From Flammeovirga pectinis (GTDB lineage: Bacteria; Bacteroidota; Bacteroidia; Cytophagales; Flammeovirgaceae): a DNA stretch of 64,000 bases. Location: contig NZ_CP034562.1 of NCBI RefSeq assembly GCF_003970675.1, positions 124,001 to 188,000 on the forward strand. Direction: 5' to 3'. This document shows, one piece after another, positions 1 to 9,278 of the stretch (position 1 is its first letter; the number at the start of each line of letters is the position of its first letter). The position numbers and the translations under genes are program-made. The notes below the pieces were generated by a model. The model saw only the letters and a program-made list of their open reading frames with translations, had not been told where the DNA came from and made no database searches.

Positions 1-483
1 AGAGAAAAGGGTGAAAAAGTACTGATATTTACACAATATAAACTTATGGGTACTTTATTACAAGAATGGATTGAACAGCGATACGGAAAGAAACCCCTCT
101 TTTTACATGGTGGTAACTCTAGAAAAGAAAGGGATAAGATGGTAGATCAGTTCCAGACAATGCGTACTGAAAACATTTTTCTACTGTCTTTAAAAGCGGC
201 AGGTACAGGTTTAAATCTTACGCAGGCAAACCATGTGGTACATTTTGATTTATGGTGGAACCCTGCTGTAGAAGCACAAGCAACAGATAGAGCATATAGA
301 ATTGGACAAAAGAAGAATGTTATTGTGCACAGAATGTTATGTAAAGGTACAATTGAAGAGAAAATTGATGTGATGCTTCAACATAAAAAAGAACTTTCTG
401 ACATGTCTATTGCTGAAGGAGAAACGTGGATTGGTAATCTAAATGATGATCAATTGAGAGAAATGGTTCATTTAGAGGGGTAA
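1..483 (+). CDS. SNF2-family DEAD/DEAH helicase, C-terminal part (5' end outside window)
   Basis: The frame is open from base 1, so the gene starts before the window; about 160 residues remain. They hold the end of the second RecA-like lobe of an SNF2/SWI2 ATPase: the motif V region AAGTGLNL, then DLWWNPAVEAQATDR and motif VI QATDRAYRIGQ with its arginine finger, followed by the usual TIEEKI helix. In bacteria such proteins are ATP-driven double-strand DNA translocases related to RapA/HepA. The N-terminal lobe, Walker A motif and any SWIM zinc finger are not visible. No clear terminator follows. The family call is secure; the cellular role is not known. Confidence 0.93.
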   Translation, partial: REKGEKVLIFTQYKLMGTLLQEWIEQRYGKKPLFLHGGNSRKERDKMVDQFQTMRTENIFLLSLKAAGTGLNLTQANHVVHFDLWWNPAVEAQATDRAYRIGQKKNVIVHRMLCKGTIEEKIDVMLQHKKELSDMSIAEGETWIGNLNDDQLREMVHLEG

Positions 484-677
484 ATGAATAATATAGGGTA
501 AGGGAAATATTTTGAAAGTTGAATATTTGTTCACCTGAGTTCAGAAATAGTATCAAATTGTCATTTTTTTAGCAAGCAATTAATTTTTGCTATTATTTGA
601 TCAATTTTTAGCCTCACATCTGTGTTAGGAGTACTAGATTGCGGAAGTAATATAAATACTTATTTAATTTTTTGATT

Positions 678-818
678 ATGACTGCAACACAAAACATCCA
701 GACAAAAGAGCAAGCTCTAGCTACAATTATCAATAACAATCTTAAAAAGAAAAAATGGAACAAGGCATCTAAATGGTTGAAAGAGCAAATGCTACAATGG
801 GAAATTGAAAATGTTTAA
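678..818 (+). CDS. Small basic hypothetical protein (46 aa)
   Basis: A short open frame of 46 codons from ATG to TAA with lysine-rich coding character, ending in a helix-like segment KWLKEQMLQWEIENV. No signal peptide or membrane segment is present, so it should be cytoplasmic. It has its own upstream space (about 190 bases) and a very good terminator hairpin 20 bases after the stop, which argues that it is a real single-gene transcript. Function not recognised. Confidence 0.55.
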   Translation: MTATQNIQTKEQALATIINNNLKKKKWNKASKWLKEQMLQWEIENV

Positions 819-837
819 ACCATTCTTTAATACAATG

Positions 838-876
838 AAAATCACCTTTTAAAATTTAAATTTTAAAAGGTGATTT
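838..876. terminator. Intrinsic terminator after the 46-aa gene
   Basis: Near-perfect inverted repeat AAATCACCTTTTAAAA / TTTTAAAAGGTGATTT with a short AT loop. A-rich and T-rich flanks mean it can work on both strands. Confidence 0.8.
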
Positions 877-1045
877 TTTATATATAAGTACTTTTTTGAC
901 CTCTATAAATACTAATTTGTTGAATGTGCTTAAAAAGGATATCATTTTAGTAATGTTACTCTATCTTGAAAATGGATTCTTCCAGAGATGATGTGAACTA
1001 CTATTAAAGTGAACCATAATTCTAATTATTAGCACAACAAATAAA

Positions 1046-2950
1046 ATGAAACAATTTTTAAGATTACTTACTCTAGTGTTGTTACACTTATGTTTTAGTA
1101 CTACTACTACTACTTTTGCACAAACAGATTTAAGCTTACCTCTTTTTAATAAAAAGCTGGTAATGGCAAGAAATCAACCCCTCTATAATTTTAGTAGAGA
1201 TTTAGGGCTGCTGAGAGCCATGAAATACGATAAGCTACAAGGAAATGATTTAGATAGTTTAAATGGTAGGTATAGAACATATACTCCAATGGTGTCTGAA
1301 ATGTCAAACCCAATGTCTTTAGAAGAGTCTGTAGAATATGAAATGCGAGCAGCAAAAGAAATGGGTATAGATGGTTTTAAATTTATATTCTACGTTACAG
1401 GTAATCGCTATTATTTAGACAAATTTGTAAAAGTTATTAATGCTTATTTTAAAGTAGCAAATAAAGAAAATATCGATTTTAAATTTTCATTGGTTTTAAT
1501 TAATCAAAAAAATAAATCTTTTGATGAAAATGAAATAAAAAGGTTATTAGTTTACCGCATTTCGGAATTATTTAGCTCAACAGATTTGTCAGACAATTGG
1601 TTAAAAACACCTGATGGAAGAATTACCCTTTTTACATCAAAACCAGAACTTATCATAAAAGACTTCTGGAAATTTAAAGGACCTAAAGAATATATTAACG
1701 ACCCATCAAAAATAAAGCGTATAGCAGCTGCTTATATGGATGTAGAAACAGGTGTGGGAGAAAAAATTGCTTTTATTTACAATACTTCATTTCCAGGTAG
1801 CCAAATATTTACGAATCAAATTTTAGATTATTTTCCTGCAGTTTCTGCAAATATTTATGCTCAAGTATTTCAACCTAATATAAAATCTTTGCAGAAAGTA
1901 TGTAAGAAAAGAGGTAGAGTATATATACAAGAAGTTTTTACAGATCAAGTTGGGTCACAACTTATGGTGAAAGAAACTGGTAAAAAAATTAATGAAAACT
2001 CGTCTTTATCAAAAGAGGTTTCATATAAAAATACTATGCTACTTGTACCCTCAATTAAACAAACAACTTCTTACAGAAACTTATTAGAAGAGTCAATCAA
2101 TAGAGGTGCAGACTTTATCAGTTTGTCATCTTGGAATTGTTATGATGAAGGTTCTCAAGTTTCTCCAGAAGTACATCATGGCTTTAGCTATGGTATTTTA
2201 TTAAAGTATTATAAGGAAATTTGGCAAAAAGGAAAAAGTGCTTCAATAAAAGAAACAGCTATGGTTTCATACAAGCAATATTCTAAAGCTTCAATGGCAT
2301 CTGGAGGTATTGAATTGAGAAAAGGTATGGAGTATTCTCCTTTTGAAGAACTAGATAGTATAGAAGTAATTACTATTTTAAATGCTAAGGCAGATATTTA
2401 TTGTAATGGAAATTATTTAGGAGCAGGAAAAGTGGGTATTAATGTAAACTATGCTCCTTTAGAAATGGGAATTGTAAAGGTTTCTGTAAAAAGAGGTGGA
2501 TCTACTATTCTAAAAATAGAAACAGTAAAACCAATTGTAAAATCACCAACAAGAACAGATTGGCAAACGAATAGTTATTCAACTCAAGATCACGTAATGT
2601 TAAATGTAATGCAGAACTTGATTTTAGATAAAGAGATGGAAAACATGAAGAGAAGGTTTTTGATTGATGCTAGCCAACAGTCTTTGTGGAGATTAGCTGC
2701 CCATGAAAAGTTTACTACAAATATTAAAAATATTCAGAAATATGGCGATCAGCCGGAAAAATATCAGCAACTAGCATTAAAATCTAAGAAGGAATATAGA
2801 GCATCCGTTGAAAAAATTCTTACTGAATTTGATTACAAGGTGTGGATAGATATGGAAGATGAAGCAGAGAAAAATGTTGGTATTACAGATCTAAATGCAC
2901 CTTTACTAGGTACTGTTATAGAAGAGTACAATGTATTGGAAGCAAACTAA
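1046..2950 (+). CDS. Secreted GH71/GH99-like glycoside hydrolase, copy 1
   Basis: 634 residues. A signal peptide covers about residues 1-26 and ends FAQ. The body opens with KLVMARNQPLYNFSRD and contains EMGIDGFKF (about 108-116), the kind of beta-strand (G-I-D-G-F) seen in the alpha/beta barrel of GH71 (alpha-1,3-glucanase) and GH99-like proteins. The segment SPEVHHGFSYGILLKYYKEIW lies near residue 375. A later stretch, ADIYCNGNYLGAGKVG (about 450-465), looks like a small PEGA-type beta domain. It is the first of two tandem paralogues and most likely acts outside the cytoplasm on an alpha-glucan. The exact GH family is inferred from pattern only; catalytic acids were not assigned. Confidence 0.55.
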   Translation: MKQFLRLLTLVLLHLCFSTTTTTFAQTDLSLPLFNKKLVMARNQPLYNFSRDLGLLRAMKYDKLQGNDLDSLNGRYRTYTPMVSEMSNPMSLEESVEYEMRAAKEMGIDGFKFIFYVTGNRYYLDKFVKVINAYFKVANKENIDFKFSLVLINQKNKSFDENEIKRLLVYRISELFSSTDLSDNWLKTPDGRITLFTSKPELIIKDFWKFKGPKEYINDPSKIKRIAAAYMDVETGVGEKIAFIYNTSFPGSQIFTNQILDYFPAVSANIYAQVFQPNIKSLQKVCKKRGRVYIQEVFTDQVGSQLMVKETGKKINENSSLSKEVSYKNTMLLVPSIKQTTSYRNLLEESINRGADFISLSSWNCYDEGSQVSPEVHHGFSYGILLKYYKEIWQKGKSASIKETAMVSYKQYSKASMASGGIELRKGMEYSPFEELDSIEVITILNAKADIYCNGNYLGAGKVGINVNYAPLEMGIVKVSVKRGGSTILKIETVKPIVKSPTRTDWQTNSYSTQDHVMLNVMQNLILDKEMENMKRRFLIDASQQSLWRLAAHEKFTTNIKNIQKYGDQPEKYQQLALKSKKEYRASVEKILTEFDYKVWIDMEDEAEKNVGITDLNAPLLGTVIEEYNVLEAN

Positions 2951-3015
2951 TATTTGTTGTGTGATTCAGGTTGTAGAGACTATCCATTTAATAGTTTAGT
3001 CTCAAATTTTTTAGA

Positions 3016-3048
3016 TAGGAAGTTGATATTCTCAGCTTCCTATTTTTT
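3016..3048 (+). terminator. Terminator of GH71-like copy 1
   Basis: Stem TAGGAAGTTGA / TCAGCTTCCTA (one G-U pair) with a 5-base loop and a T-run. Its core GGAAGTTGA is also in the terminator of the second copy. Confidence 0.8.
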
Positions 3049-3208
3049 ATGTTTATAAATTTCATTGTGTTATTTAAAAAGTATCATAAAACGGTTTTGT
3101 GTTCTTTTTTGAGAGTATATTATCCATTATAAATGACTACAGGTTATAGATTGCATCATTGTTATACTAATTAACTACTACTTTAATAACTCAAAAAAAC
3201 AGAAAATA

Positions 3209-5101
3209 ATGAAAAAACTACTACACTTATTTTTATTTCTTTTTTTCTCATTATCAATCGTTGCTCAACCTAACAATAGCGAATTAGACTTACCTCTTTT
3301 TAGTAAAAAACTTGTAATTGCAGAATGCCAACCAGTATATAACTTTAGTAGAGATTTAGGGCTTCTTTCAGAAATGAAATACGAAGGGTTACAAGGTAAA
3401 GATATCGATAAACTAAGAGGGAAATACAAAACGTATACCCCAATGGTATCAGAAATGTTTAATCCGATGTCTCTTGAAGAGTCTGTAGCATTCGAAATGT
3501 TGACAGCAAAATCAATGGGTATTGATGGCTTTAAATTCACCATTTTCGTAAATGGAAATAAACATTATATAGATAAGTTTGTAAAGGTAATAGAGACCTA
3601 TTTTAAAGTAGCAAAAGAACGAGAAATAGATTTTAAATTTACTTTAAATTTAATGTTTTATAAACAGAAAAGCGTTCCATCATCTCAGCTTAAAAAAGTA
3701 GCTACAGACCGTTTATTAGAAATGTTTGAAAAGACAGATCATTCAGAACATTGGTTAAAGTCTCCTGATGGAAGAGTAGTAATTTTTACTTTAAGCCCTG
3801 AATGTATAATCAAAGAAGGAATGAGTGCTAATAATGTTGATTTTTATTTAAATAACCCTAACATTATTAAAAAGATAGCGAAAGAGTTTGAAGAGATTCG
3901 TTTAAATGTAAGAGAGAAAATTGCATTTGTGTATTCTACATCTTATCCTGAAAATGGAACATACACAAATATGATCTTAGATTATTTCCCTGCTGTATCT
4001 ACCATAACTTATAGTCAGGCATATAATGAAAGAATTGAACGTGTTAGAGAAATTTGTAAAGAGAGAAATAGACCATTTATTCAAGAAGTAATGGCAGATC
4101 ATTTAGGTACTCAATTATTTTCTAAACAGACCGGTAAATCAATTAAATCTAATTCTCAGAAAGCAAAGGAAATAAGCCATGAGGATACTTATGTTCTTGG
4201 GCAGAATTTCAAATTAACGTCTACATACAGAGATTTATTAAGTAAGGCTGTAGAAAGAGATGCATCTTTAATAATGCTATCTTCTTGGAATAAGTATTCG
4301 TCAGGTTCTCATATTTCACCAGAGGTGCACCATGGTTTTAGTTATGGTATTTTATTAAAATATTATAAAGACTTATGGTACAACCAGAATCCTGTAAATA
4401 ATGAAATTGCAATTGTATCTTTTAAGCAATATAGCATTAATCAGATGGGCTATGGGGGTATTGAGGTAAGACCAACTATAGAGTTTAAACCGTTAATAGA
4501 AAGTGATAGTATTGAAGTTATTTCAATTTTAAAAGAGCCTGCAGATATTTATTGTAACGGACATTATTTAGGTAAAGGAAAGGCAGGGTTAAATGTACAT
4601 TATGCTCCATTAAAAACAGGAGAAGTTAAAGTACAGGTAAAACGCAAAAAAGCAGTTGTATTGAGGCTTATTACTGAAAAAGAAATAATTGAAAGTCCGA
4701 GAAGAACAGATTGGTTAACAAATAGCTATTCTACACAAGATGATAAGTTGAGTAGAGCATTTCAGAATATCATTTTAGATCAAGAAATGGACAACATGAG
4801 AAGAAGGTTTTTATTAGATGATAAACAACAAATGATGTGGCGTTTAGCAGCGAGTACAAAGTTTACTACAAATATTAAAAACATTCAAAAGTATGGAGAT
4901 CAACCTAAAAAAATAGTTGATCTAAAAAATAAGACAAAAAGAGAATATAGAGAGGTTATAAGTGATATTTTATCCGAATTTGATTATGAAGTTTGGGTAG
5001 ATATGGAAGAAGAAGCAGAAAAAAACGAGGGTATAACAAATTTATTTGCTCCAATGCAAGGTGTTGTATTAGAAGAGTACAATGTGTTGGAAGCCAACTA
5101 A
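3209..5101 (+). CDS. Secreted GH71/GH99-like glycoside hydrolase, copy 2
   Basis: 630 residues with a signal peptide (about 1-19, ending VAQ). It is collinear with the preceding gene over its whole length: the same KLV-A--QP-YNFSRDLGLL opening, SMGIDGFKF strand, SSWN segment, SPEVHHGFSYGILLKYYK segment, ADIYCNGHYLG domain, and almost the same C-terminus, EEYNVLEAN. The two are clearly a tandem duplication with moderate divergence. The substrate is probably an alpha-linked glucan if the GH71-like reading is right. The conserved VLEAN end is not a T9SS sorting domain, so export is presumably by Sec to the periplasm. Confidence 0.55.
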   Translation: MKKLLHLFLFLFFSLSIVAQPNNSELDLPLFSKKLVIAECQPVYNFSRDLGLLSEMKYEGLQGKDIDKLRGKYKTYTPMVSEMFNPMSLEESVAFEMLTAKSMGIDGFKFTIFVNGNKHYIDKFVKVIETYFKVAKEREIDFKFTLNLMFYKQKSVPSSQLKKVATDRLLEMFEKTDHSEHWLKSPDGRVVIFTLSPECIIKEGMSANNVDFYLNNPNIIKKIAKEFEEIRLNVREKIAFVYSTSYPENGTYTNMILDYFPAVSTITYSQAYNERIERVREICKERNRPFIQEVMADHLGTQLFSKQTGKSIKSNSQKAKEISHEDTYVLGQNFKLTSTYRDLLSKAVERDASLIMLSSWNKYSSGSHISPEVHHGFSYGILLKYYKDLWYNQNPVNNEIAIVSFKQYSINQMGYGGIEVRPTIEFKPLIESDSIEVISILKEPADIYCNGHYLGKGKAGLNVHYAPLKTGEVKVQVKRKKAVVLRLITEKEIIESPRRTDWLTNSYSTQDDKLSRAFQNIILDQEMDNMRRRFLLDDKQQMMWRLAASTKFTTNIKNIQKYGDQPKKIVDLKNKTKREYREVISDILSEFDYEVWVDMEEEAEKNEGITNLFAPMQGVVLEEYNVLEAN

Positions 5102-5160
5102 AATTAGTTGTTGTGTGAGTACTAGAGAAGCAATAAGTTGTTTCTAATTTAGGTGTTGAA

Positions 5161-5196
5161 ACAGGAAGTTGATTGCTCGACTTCCTGTTTTTTTTA
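5161..5196 (+). terminator. Terminator of GH71-like copy 2
   Basis: Stem ACAGGAAGTTGA / TCGACTTCCTGT, 4-base loop, run of eight T. It shares GGAAGTTGA with the terminator of copy 1. Confidence 0.85.
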
Positions 5197-5198
5197 GT

Positions 5199-6401
5199 TT
5201 AAATATGACTATCAATAGCTTCTAAAATAATTTTACAAGCTGTATCAATTTCATTATCTGAAATAGTTAAAGGAGGAGCTATTCTAAACGCATACGGCGT
5301 AGAAAGAAACCAATATGTAATAACACCCTTGTCAATACAAGTAGTAACGACGTTGTTTACAAGCTCAAAGTTTTCCATATCTATGGCAAACATTAACCCT
5401 TTTCGTCTAATTTCTTTAATAGCAGGATGTCCTTTTAATTGATCTTCTATTCGCTGCCCTTTACGTTCAACATCTTCAATAATTTTATCATCAATTAATG
5501 TATTGATAACAGCGTTAGATGCAGCACAACAAACAGGATGGCCTCCAAAAGTAGTAATATGTCCTAAAATTGGATCATGAGATAACACCTTCATTTTATC
5601 AGCAGAAGAAATAAAGCAGCCCATTGCCATACCTCCAGCCATGCCTTTAGCAATAGTTAAAATATCTGGAACTACATCAAAATGTTCGAAAGCAAAGAAC
5701 TTCCCTGTTCGTCCGAACCCTGTCTGAATTTCATCAAAAATTAATTGAGCACCTACTTCATCACAACGTTTGCGGAGTGCTTTCATATAATTTACTGATG
5801 GTATTCTTACACCGGCATCTCCTTGTATTGGCTCAACAATTACACCGGCAGTACGCTCTGTAATTTGTTGTAAATCTGCTTCAACATTAAATTCAATAAA
5901 ACGGACATCAGGCAACAAAGGACGGAATGCATTTTTCTTTATTTCATTACCAGATACACTTAAAGAGCCATGTGTATTACCATGGTAGGATTTCTTAAAG
6001 CTCACAAGTTCTGTCCTTCCCGTATATCTTTTGGCAAGCTTTAAAGCAGCCTCGTTCGCTTCTGTACCAGAGTTGACAAAATAAGTACTATTTAATGTGC
6101 TTGGTAGTACAGATAAAAGACTTTTAGTTAATTCAATTTGAGGTTTCTGTACCATCTCACCATACACCATCACAAATAAATATTTATCTACTTGGTCTTT
6201 AATTGCTTTTATAATTTTAGGATGACCATGCCCCAAATTATTTACAGCAATACCAGAAATTAGATCCATATATGCTTTACCATTAGTATCATACATATAT
6301 ACACCTTTTGCATAATCTATCTCAATACCTAAAGGATAAGGTGATGTCTGAGCTTGATGCTCAAAAAAGATATCTCTATTTGATTTGTTACTAATATCCA
6401 T
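5199..6401 (-). CDS. Class III PLP-dependent aminotransferase (acetylornithine/ornithine type)
   Basis: 400 residues, normal for the family. Visible hallmarks: NSGTEANEAALKLAK (about 110-124, phosphate cup), SYHGNTHGSLSVSG, the aspartate that binds the PLP ring nitrogen in IFDEIQTGFGRTG (D223), and the Schiff-base lysine in AKGMAGGMAMG (K252). The family transfers an amino group from acetylornithine, ornithine or a similar omega-amine to 2-oxoglutarate. There is no arginine-biosynthesis or catabolic partner next door, so the substrate cannot be settled from context. It is transcribed alone, convergent with the second GH71-like gene. Confidence 0.9.
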   Translation of the reverse strand: MDISNKSNRDIFFEHQAQTSPYPLGIEIDYAKGVYMYDTNGKAYMDLISGIAVNNLGHGHPKIIKAIKDQVDKYLFVMVYGEMVQKPQIELTKSLLSVLPSTLNSTYFVNSGTEANEAALKLAKRYTGRTELVSFKKSYHGNTHGSLSVSGNEIKKNAFRPLLPDVRFIEFNVEADLQQITERTAGVIVEPIQGDAGVRIPSVNYMKALRKRCDEVGAQLIFDEIQTGFGRTGKFFAFEHFDVVPDILTIAKGMAGGMAMGCFISSADKMKVLSHDPILGHITTFGGHPVCCAASNAVINTLIDDKIIEDVERKGQRIEDQLKGHPAIKEIRRKGLMFAIDMENFELVNNVVTTCIDKGVITYWFLSTPYAFRIAPPLTISDNEIDTACKIILEAIDSHI

Positions 6402-6532
6402 AAGATATAATCTATATTTTTAGGTAGGTTGCAGAGTACAATCCTACTATTTGATCTGTATTTATATGCAAAGTTAAGCAACCGATAAAGATTTATATAG
6501 AGAATAGTGTTATGACATTTAAATAGTTGGCA

Positions 6533-6564
6533 ATAAAAAAGAGTAGCTAACGCATTAACTACTC
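6533..6564 (-). terminator. Terminator of the 120-aa secreted protein gene
   Basis: Inverted repeat GAGTAGCTAA / TTAACTACTC flanked by an A-run on the + strand, i.e. a T-run on the - strand. Confidence 0.75.
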
Positions 6565-6590
6565 TCTTACCTATTGAATTAAAAATGAAG

Positions 6591-6953
6591 TTATTTTACT
6601 TCCTTCATTTTTGGTTGAAGCTCTTTTACAAATGCATAGTATTCTTTTTGATTGACTTTTGATTCAATCAAAATCATTTTGCTATACTTTTTGTTGATGA
6701 CTTTGAGTTGAGCTTTTGCTTCTTCAGGTGTGATCTCGTTACTTTTTTTAGCTTTAAAAACAACCTGAGCCTCATCCATCTGAGATAATTTAATCTCGTA
6801 GACTTTTGTTTCTACCTCTTTAGATAAGCTGAATTCTTGAGCAAATTCAGTTGCAAAAAAAGCTGATTTCTTTTGCTTTCCGTTTTTCTTTTGTTGTCCG
6901 AAGGCAGTAAGCGTAGTCAATACTGCAAATAAAATAATGAAGTACTTTTTCAT
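6591..6953 (-). CDS. Small secreted helical protein (120 aa)
   Basis: A signal peptide covers about residues 1-19 (MKKYFIILFAVLTTLTAFG, cut before QQKK). The mature part is lysine-rich and predicted helical: KVYEIKLSQMDEAQVVFKAK and a final helix EYYAFVKELQPKMKEVK. The size and charged-helix pattern recall Spy/CpxP-like periplasmic proteins of Bacteroidota, but the LTxxQ motifs are missing, so I leave the function open. It is a single-gene unit with its own terminator. Confidence 0.7.
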   Translation of the reverse strand: MKKYFIILFAVLTTLTAFGQQKKNGKQKKSAFFATEFAQEFSLSKEVETKVYEIKLSQMDEAQVVFKAKKSNEITPEEAKAQLKVINKKYSKMILIESKVNQKEYYAFVKELQPKMKEVK

Positions 6954-7185
6954 ATAAGTAGTTTTAAATAAATATTGAAATGATGTTTGTTGATCACTTC
7001 TTGAGTAGTCTGTAATCTAAATATATTACAAAAAAATCTCAGAATGTTGTTAGTGCGTCTTTTGTTGATATAAATCAGTCTTTTCATGACCTATTTTGAG
7101 CATTGTACTTTTACCAAGTTCCTGATAACTATTTTAGTATTCCCTATATATGAAAAAAGTATTTTTTATAATTATTGAGATTGAA

Positions 7186-8619
7186 ATGAAAGCAAAATTA
7201 TTATCTACCGTATTAGCATTATTAATAGCAACTATCTCCTTCGGACAAACTAAAGTGGGGAGTATGTTTACTGATCATATGGTTTTACAACAACAATCTA
7301 ATGTTAAGATTTGGGGAGTTGATAAACCAAAAACTAAAGTTACAGTTTCGGGAAGCTGGGGTGAAGACATTATTACCAAAACATCTAAAGAAGGAAAATG
7401 GACAGTAGAACTACCAACTCCAAAAGGTAGTTTTACGCCTTATATAGTTACTGTTGTCGGATCTTCAGAAATACATCTATCAGATGTGCTTATTGGAGAA
7501 GTTTGGTTAGCGTCTGGTCAATCAAATATGCAAATGCCGCTAAAAGGTAATAAGAACCAACCAATAATAGGAAGTGCAGAAATGATATTAGAGGCAAGTA
7601 AACCAAATCATATACGGTTATTTACTGTTAAGCCATCTTATGGTATAAAAACACAAAATAGTTTAGAAGGAGAGTGGAAAGTAGCCACATCTTTAACAGC
7701 TAGAAATTTTAGTGCAGTAGCTTATTTCTTTGGAAAAAACATTGCAGACTATATTAATGTACCCGTGGGTTTAATTAATTCTTCTAGGGGAGCAACACAG
7801 GCCGAATGTTGGATGAGTGAAAAAACACTAGCTACAGTAAGTAAAAAGAAAGTACCTGAGGATAATGCGTTAATTCCAACAAAAGATACAGGGTTAACGC
7901 CATCTGTATTTTATAACCATATGATTTATCCATTGGTAGGCTATTCTATTAAAGGAGTAATATGGTATCAAGGTGAATCAAATAAAATGGAGGCGGCACA
8001 ATATACAAAGGTATTAAGTGCTTTAATCAATAGTTGGAGAGCAGAATGGAACCAAGGTGATTTTCCATTTTATCAAGTAGAAATTGCTCCTTTCATTTAT
8101 AAAAAAGGAGGAGATGCAGCAGCAAGATTGAGAGAAAATCAATTTAAAGTAACTACTCATGTTAAAAATACAGGCATTGTATCTACGGTAGATTTAGGAG
8201 ACTTACATTATATACATCCTCCTAGAAAAAAAGAAGTTGGAGATAGATTAGCACTATTGGCATTAGCAAATGACTATGACTTTAAAGGAATTGATGCTGT
8301 AGGTCCGTCTTTTAAAGAATTTTCTATTAATGGTGATAAGGTAAAAGTTTCTTTTAAAGATGCTCCCAATGGAATTACATCTTTTAGTAAAGAAATAACA
8401 GGATTTGAAATAGCAGGAGAAGACCAAGTTTTTTATCCGGCAACAGCAAGAATAAATAATAAAAAAGTAGCAGTTGTTGTAACGTCTGATAAAGTAACAA
8501 AGCCTGTAGCAATTAGATATGCATTTAAGAATTTCTCTAAAGCAAACTTATATGGAGTATCGGGTTTACCTGTTTTTCCCTTTAGAACAGATAACTGGGA
8601 AAGTAGAAAAGAGAATTAA
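7186..8619 (+). CDS. Secreted sialate O-acetylesterase (SGNH/SASA domain)
   Basis: The start is taken at the second in-frame ATG (7186), not 7150, because it gives a normal signal peptide (MKAKLLSTVLALLIATISFGQ); the longer form would add 12 residues in front. Residues then follow the sialate 9-O-acetylesterase family: FTDHMVLQQ, the nucleophile block WLASGQSNMQMP (Ser in GQSN about residue 113), GVIWYQGESN, and the distal histidine in YIHPPRKKEVGDRLA. Length (477 aa) is typical. The enzyme removes O-acetyl groups from sialic acids or, in marine and gut Bacteroidota, from decorated polysaccharides. A GH29 fucosidase lies 2.5 kb downstream, which fits host-glycan or algal-polysaccharide degradation. 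Confidence 0.9.
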   Translation: MKAKLLSTVLALLIATISFGQTKVGSMFTDHMVLQQQSNVKIWGVDKPKTKVTVSGSWGEDIITKTSKEGKWTVELPTPKGSFTPYIVTVVGSSEIHLSDVLIGEVWLASGQSNMQMPLKGNKNQPIIGSAEMILEASKPNHIRLFTVKPSYGIKTQNSLEGEWKVATSLTARNFSAVAYFFGKNIADYINVPVGLINSSRGATQAECWMSEKTLATVSKKKVPEDNALIPTKDTGLTPSVFYNHMIYPLVGYSIKGVIWYQGESNKMEAAQYTKVLSALINSWRAEWNQGDFPFYQVEIAPFIYKKGGDAAARLRENQFKVTTHVKNTGIVSTVDLGDLHYIHPPRKKEVGDRLALLALANDYDFKGIDAVGPSFKEFSINGDKVKVSFKDAPNGITSFSKEITGFEIAGEDQVFYPATARINNKKVAVVVTSDKVTKPVAIRYAFKNFSKANLYGVSGLPVFPFRTDNWESRKEN

Positions 8620-8799
8620 AGTCGTTTTTTAATATTAAATGGTTAATATCTAACATTTGGTCTTTTTTAGGTATATTCTGACCCTATTTCGGAAATCGGG
8701 AGGTGATTTATTAGCGTTATATAGATTGTAATCAGAAAATAACTTGTTGATTATCTGATTCTAAAATTGAAAAACACTAATATTTAAAATACTACAATT

Positions 8800-8979
8800 A
8801 TGAAAAAGTTTATCTTACCAATGCTATTAGGAATGTTCTTATTTTCATGTAATGAAAGCAACGATGAAGTTGAACCGATAGATCCAGGTTATGAAAACCC
8901 TGCAGAACCAGTAGACCCAGGTTATGATAATCCAGGTGTTGATCCAGAATACGGTAATCCTGGTAATGAAACGTACTAG
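8800..8979 (+). CDS. Small lipoprotein with DPGY-NP repeats (59 aa)
   Basis: A 59-codon frame with a clear lipoprotein signal, MKKFILPMLLGMFLFSC (lipobox LFSC, Cys17). The mature part is only about 43 residues, very acidic, and made of repeats: DPGYENP, DPGYDNP, DPEYGNP. It has its own terminator 30 bases downstream. The family is not recognised. Such short acidic repeats may be flexible surface extensions or bind calcium, but nothing in the sequence proves that. Confidence 0.7.
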   Translation: MKKFILPMLLGMFLFSCNESNDEVEPIDPGYENPAEPVDPGYDNPGVDPEYGNPGNETY

Positions 8980-9010
8980 ATTTAGAGTAATCTAATATAA
9001 AATATATAGA

Positions 9011-9049
9011 GGTTGATTAGAGCAATAAAAGCTTTAATCAACCTTTTTT
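9011..9049 (+). terminator. Terminator after the DPGY-repeat lipoprotein
   Basis: Stem GGTTGATTAGAGC / GCTTTAATCAACC, then TTTTTT. It overlaps the 3' end of the convergent membrane operon. Confidence 0.8.
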
Positions 9050-9278
9050 ACTTTTCTTCTTTTTGTGAAGTATTACATTCACCTCCACAACACGATGCAC
9101 TAGATTGGCAACCTAATTTAAAAATACCCATTGCTGTAAAATATCCTCCTAGAAGAATTCCAACAATTTCTTTATCCATAACAGAAGGAATTAGAATGGC
9201 CAAGCTTAAGATTAACCACAAAATTCTAGTAAGTGTCCATCCGTGTAGCAAATCGCTATTAAATAATTTATTTATCAT
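9048..9278 (-). CDS. Two-TM membrane protein with Cys-rich tail (76 aa)
   Basis: Two hydrophobic segments (about residues 15-32 and 38-53) are followed by a hydrophilic tail with a dense cysteine cluster, GCQSSASCCGGEC. The layout resembles the small DUF2892/YgaP-type inner-membrane proteins linked to sulfur handling. Its start codon lies inside the 3' end of the preceding gene (11-base overlap), which implies translational coupling. The paired cysteines could bind a metal or carry sulfane sulfur; this is inference. Confidence 0.75.
   Translation of the reverse strand: MINKLFNSDLLHGWTLTRILWLILSLAILIPSVMDKEIVGILLGGYFTAMGIFKLGCQSSASCCGGECNTSQKEEK

Noticed and set aside
7150-7185. Upstream ATG as the start of the sialate O-acetylesterase
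   Set aside because: It would place 12 residues with a second hydrophobic stretch before a normal signal peptide; the ATG at 7186 is more natural.
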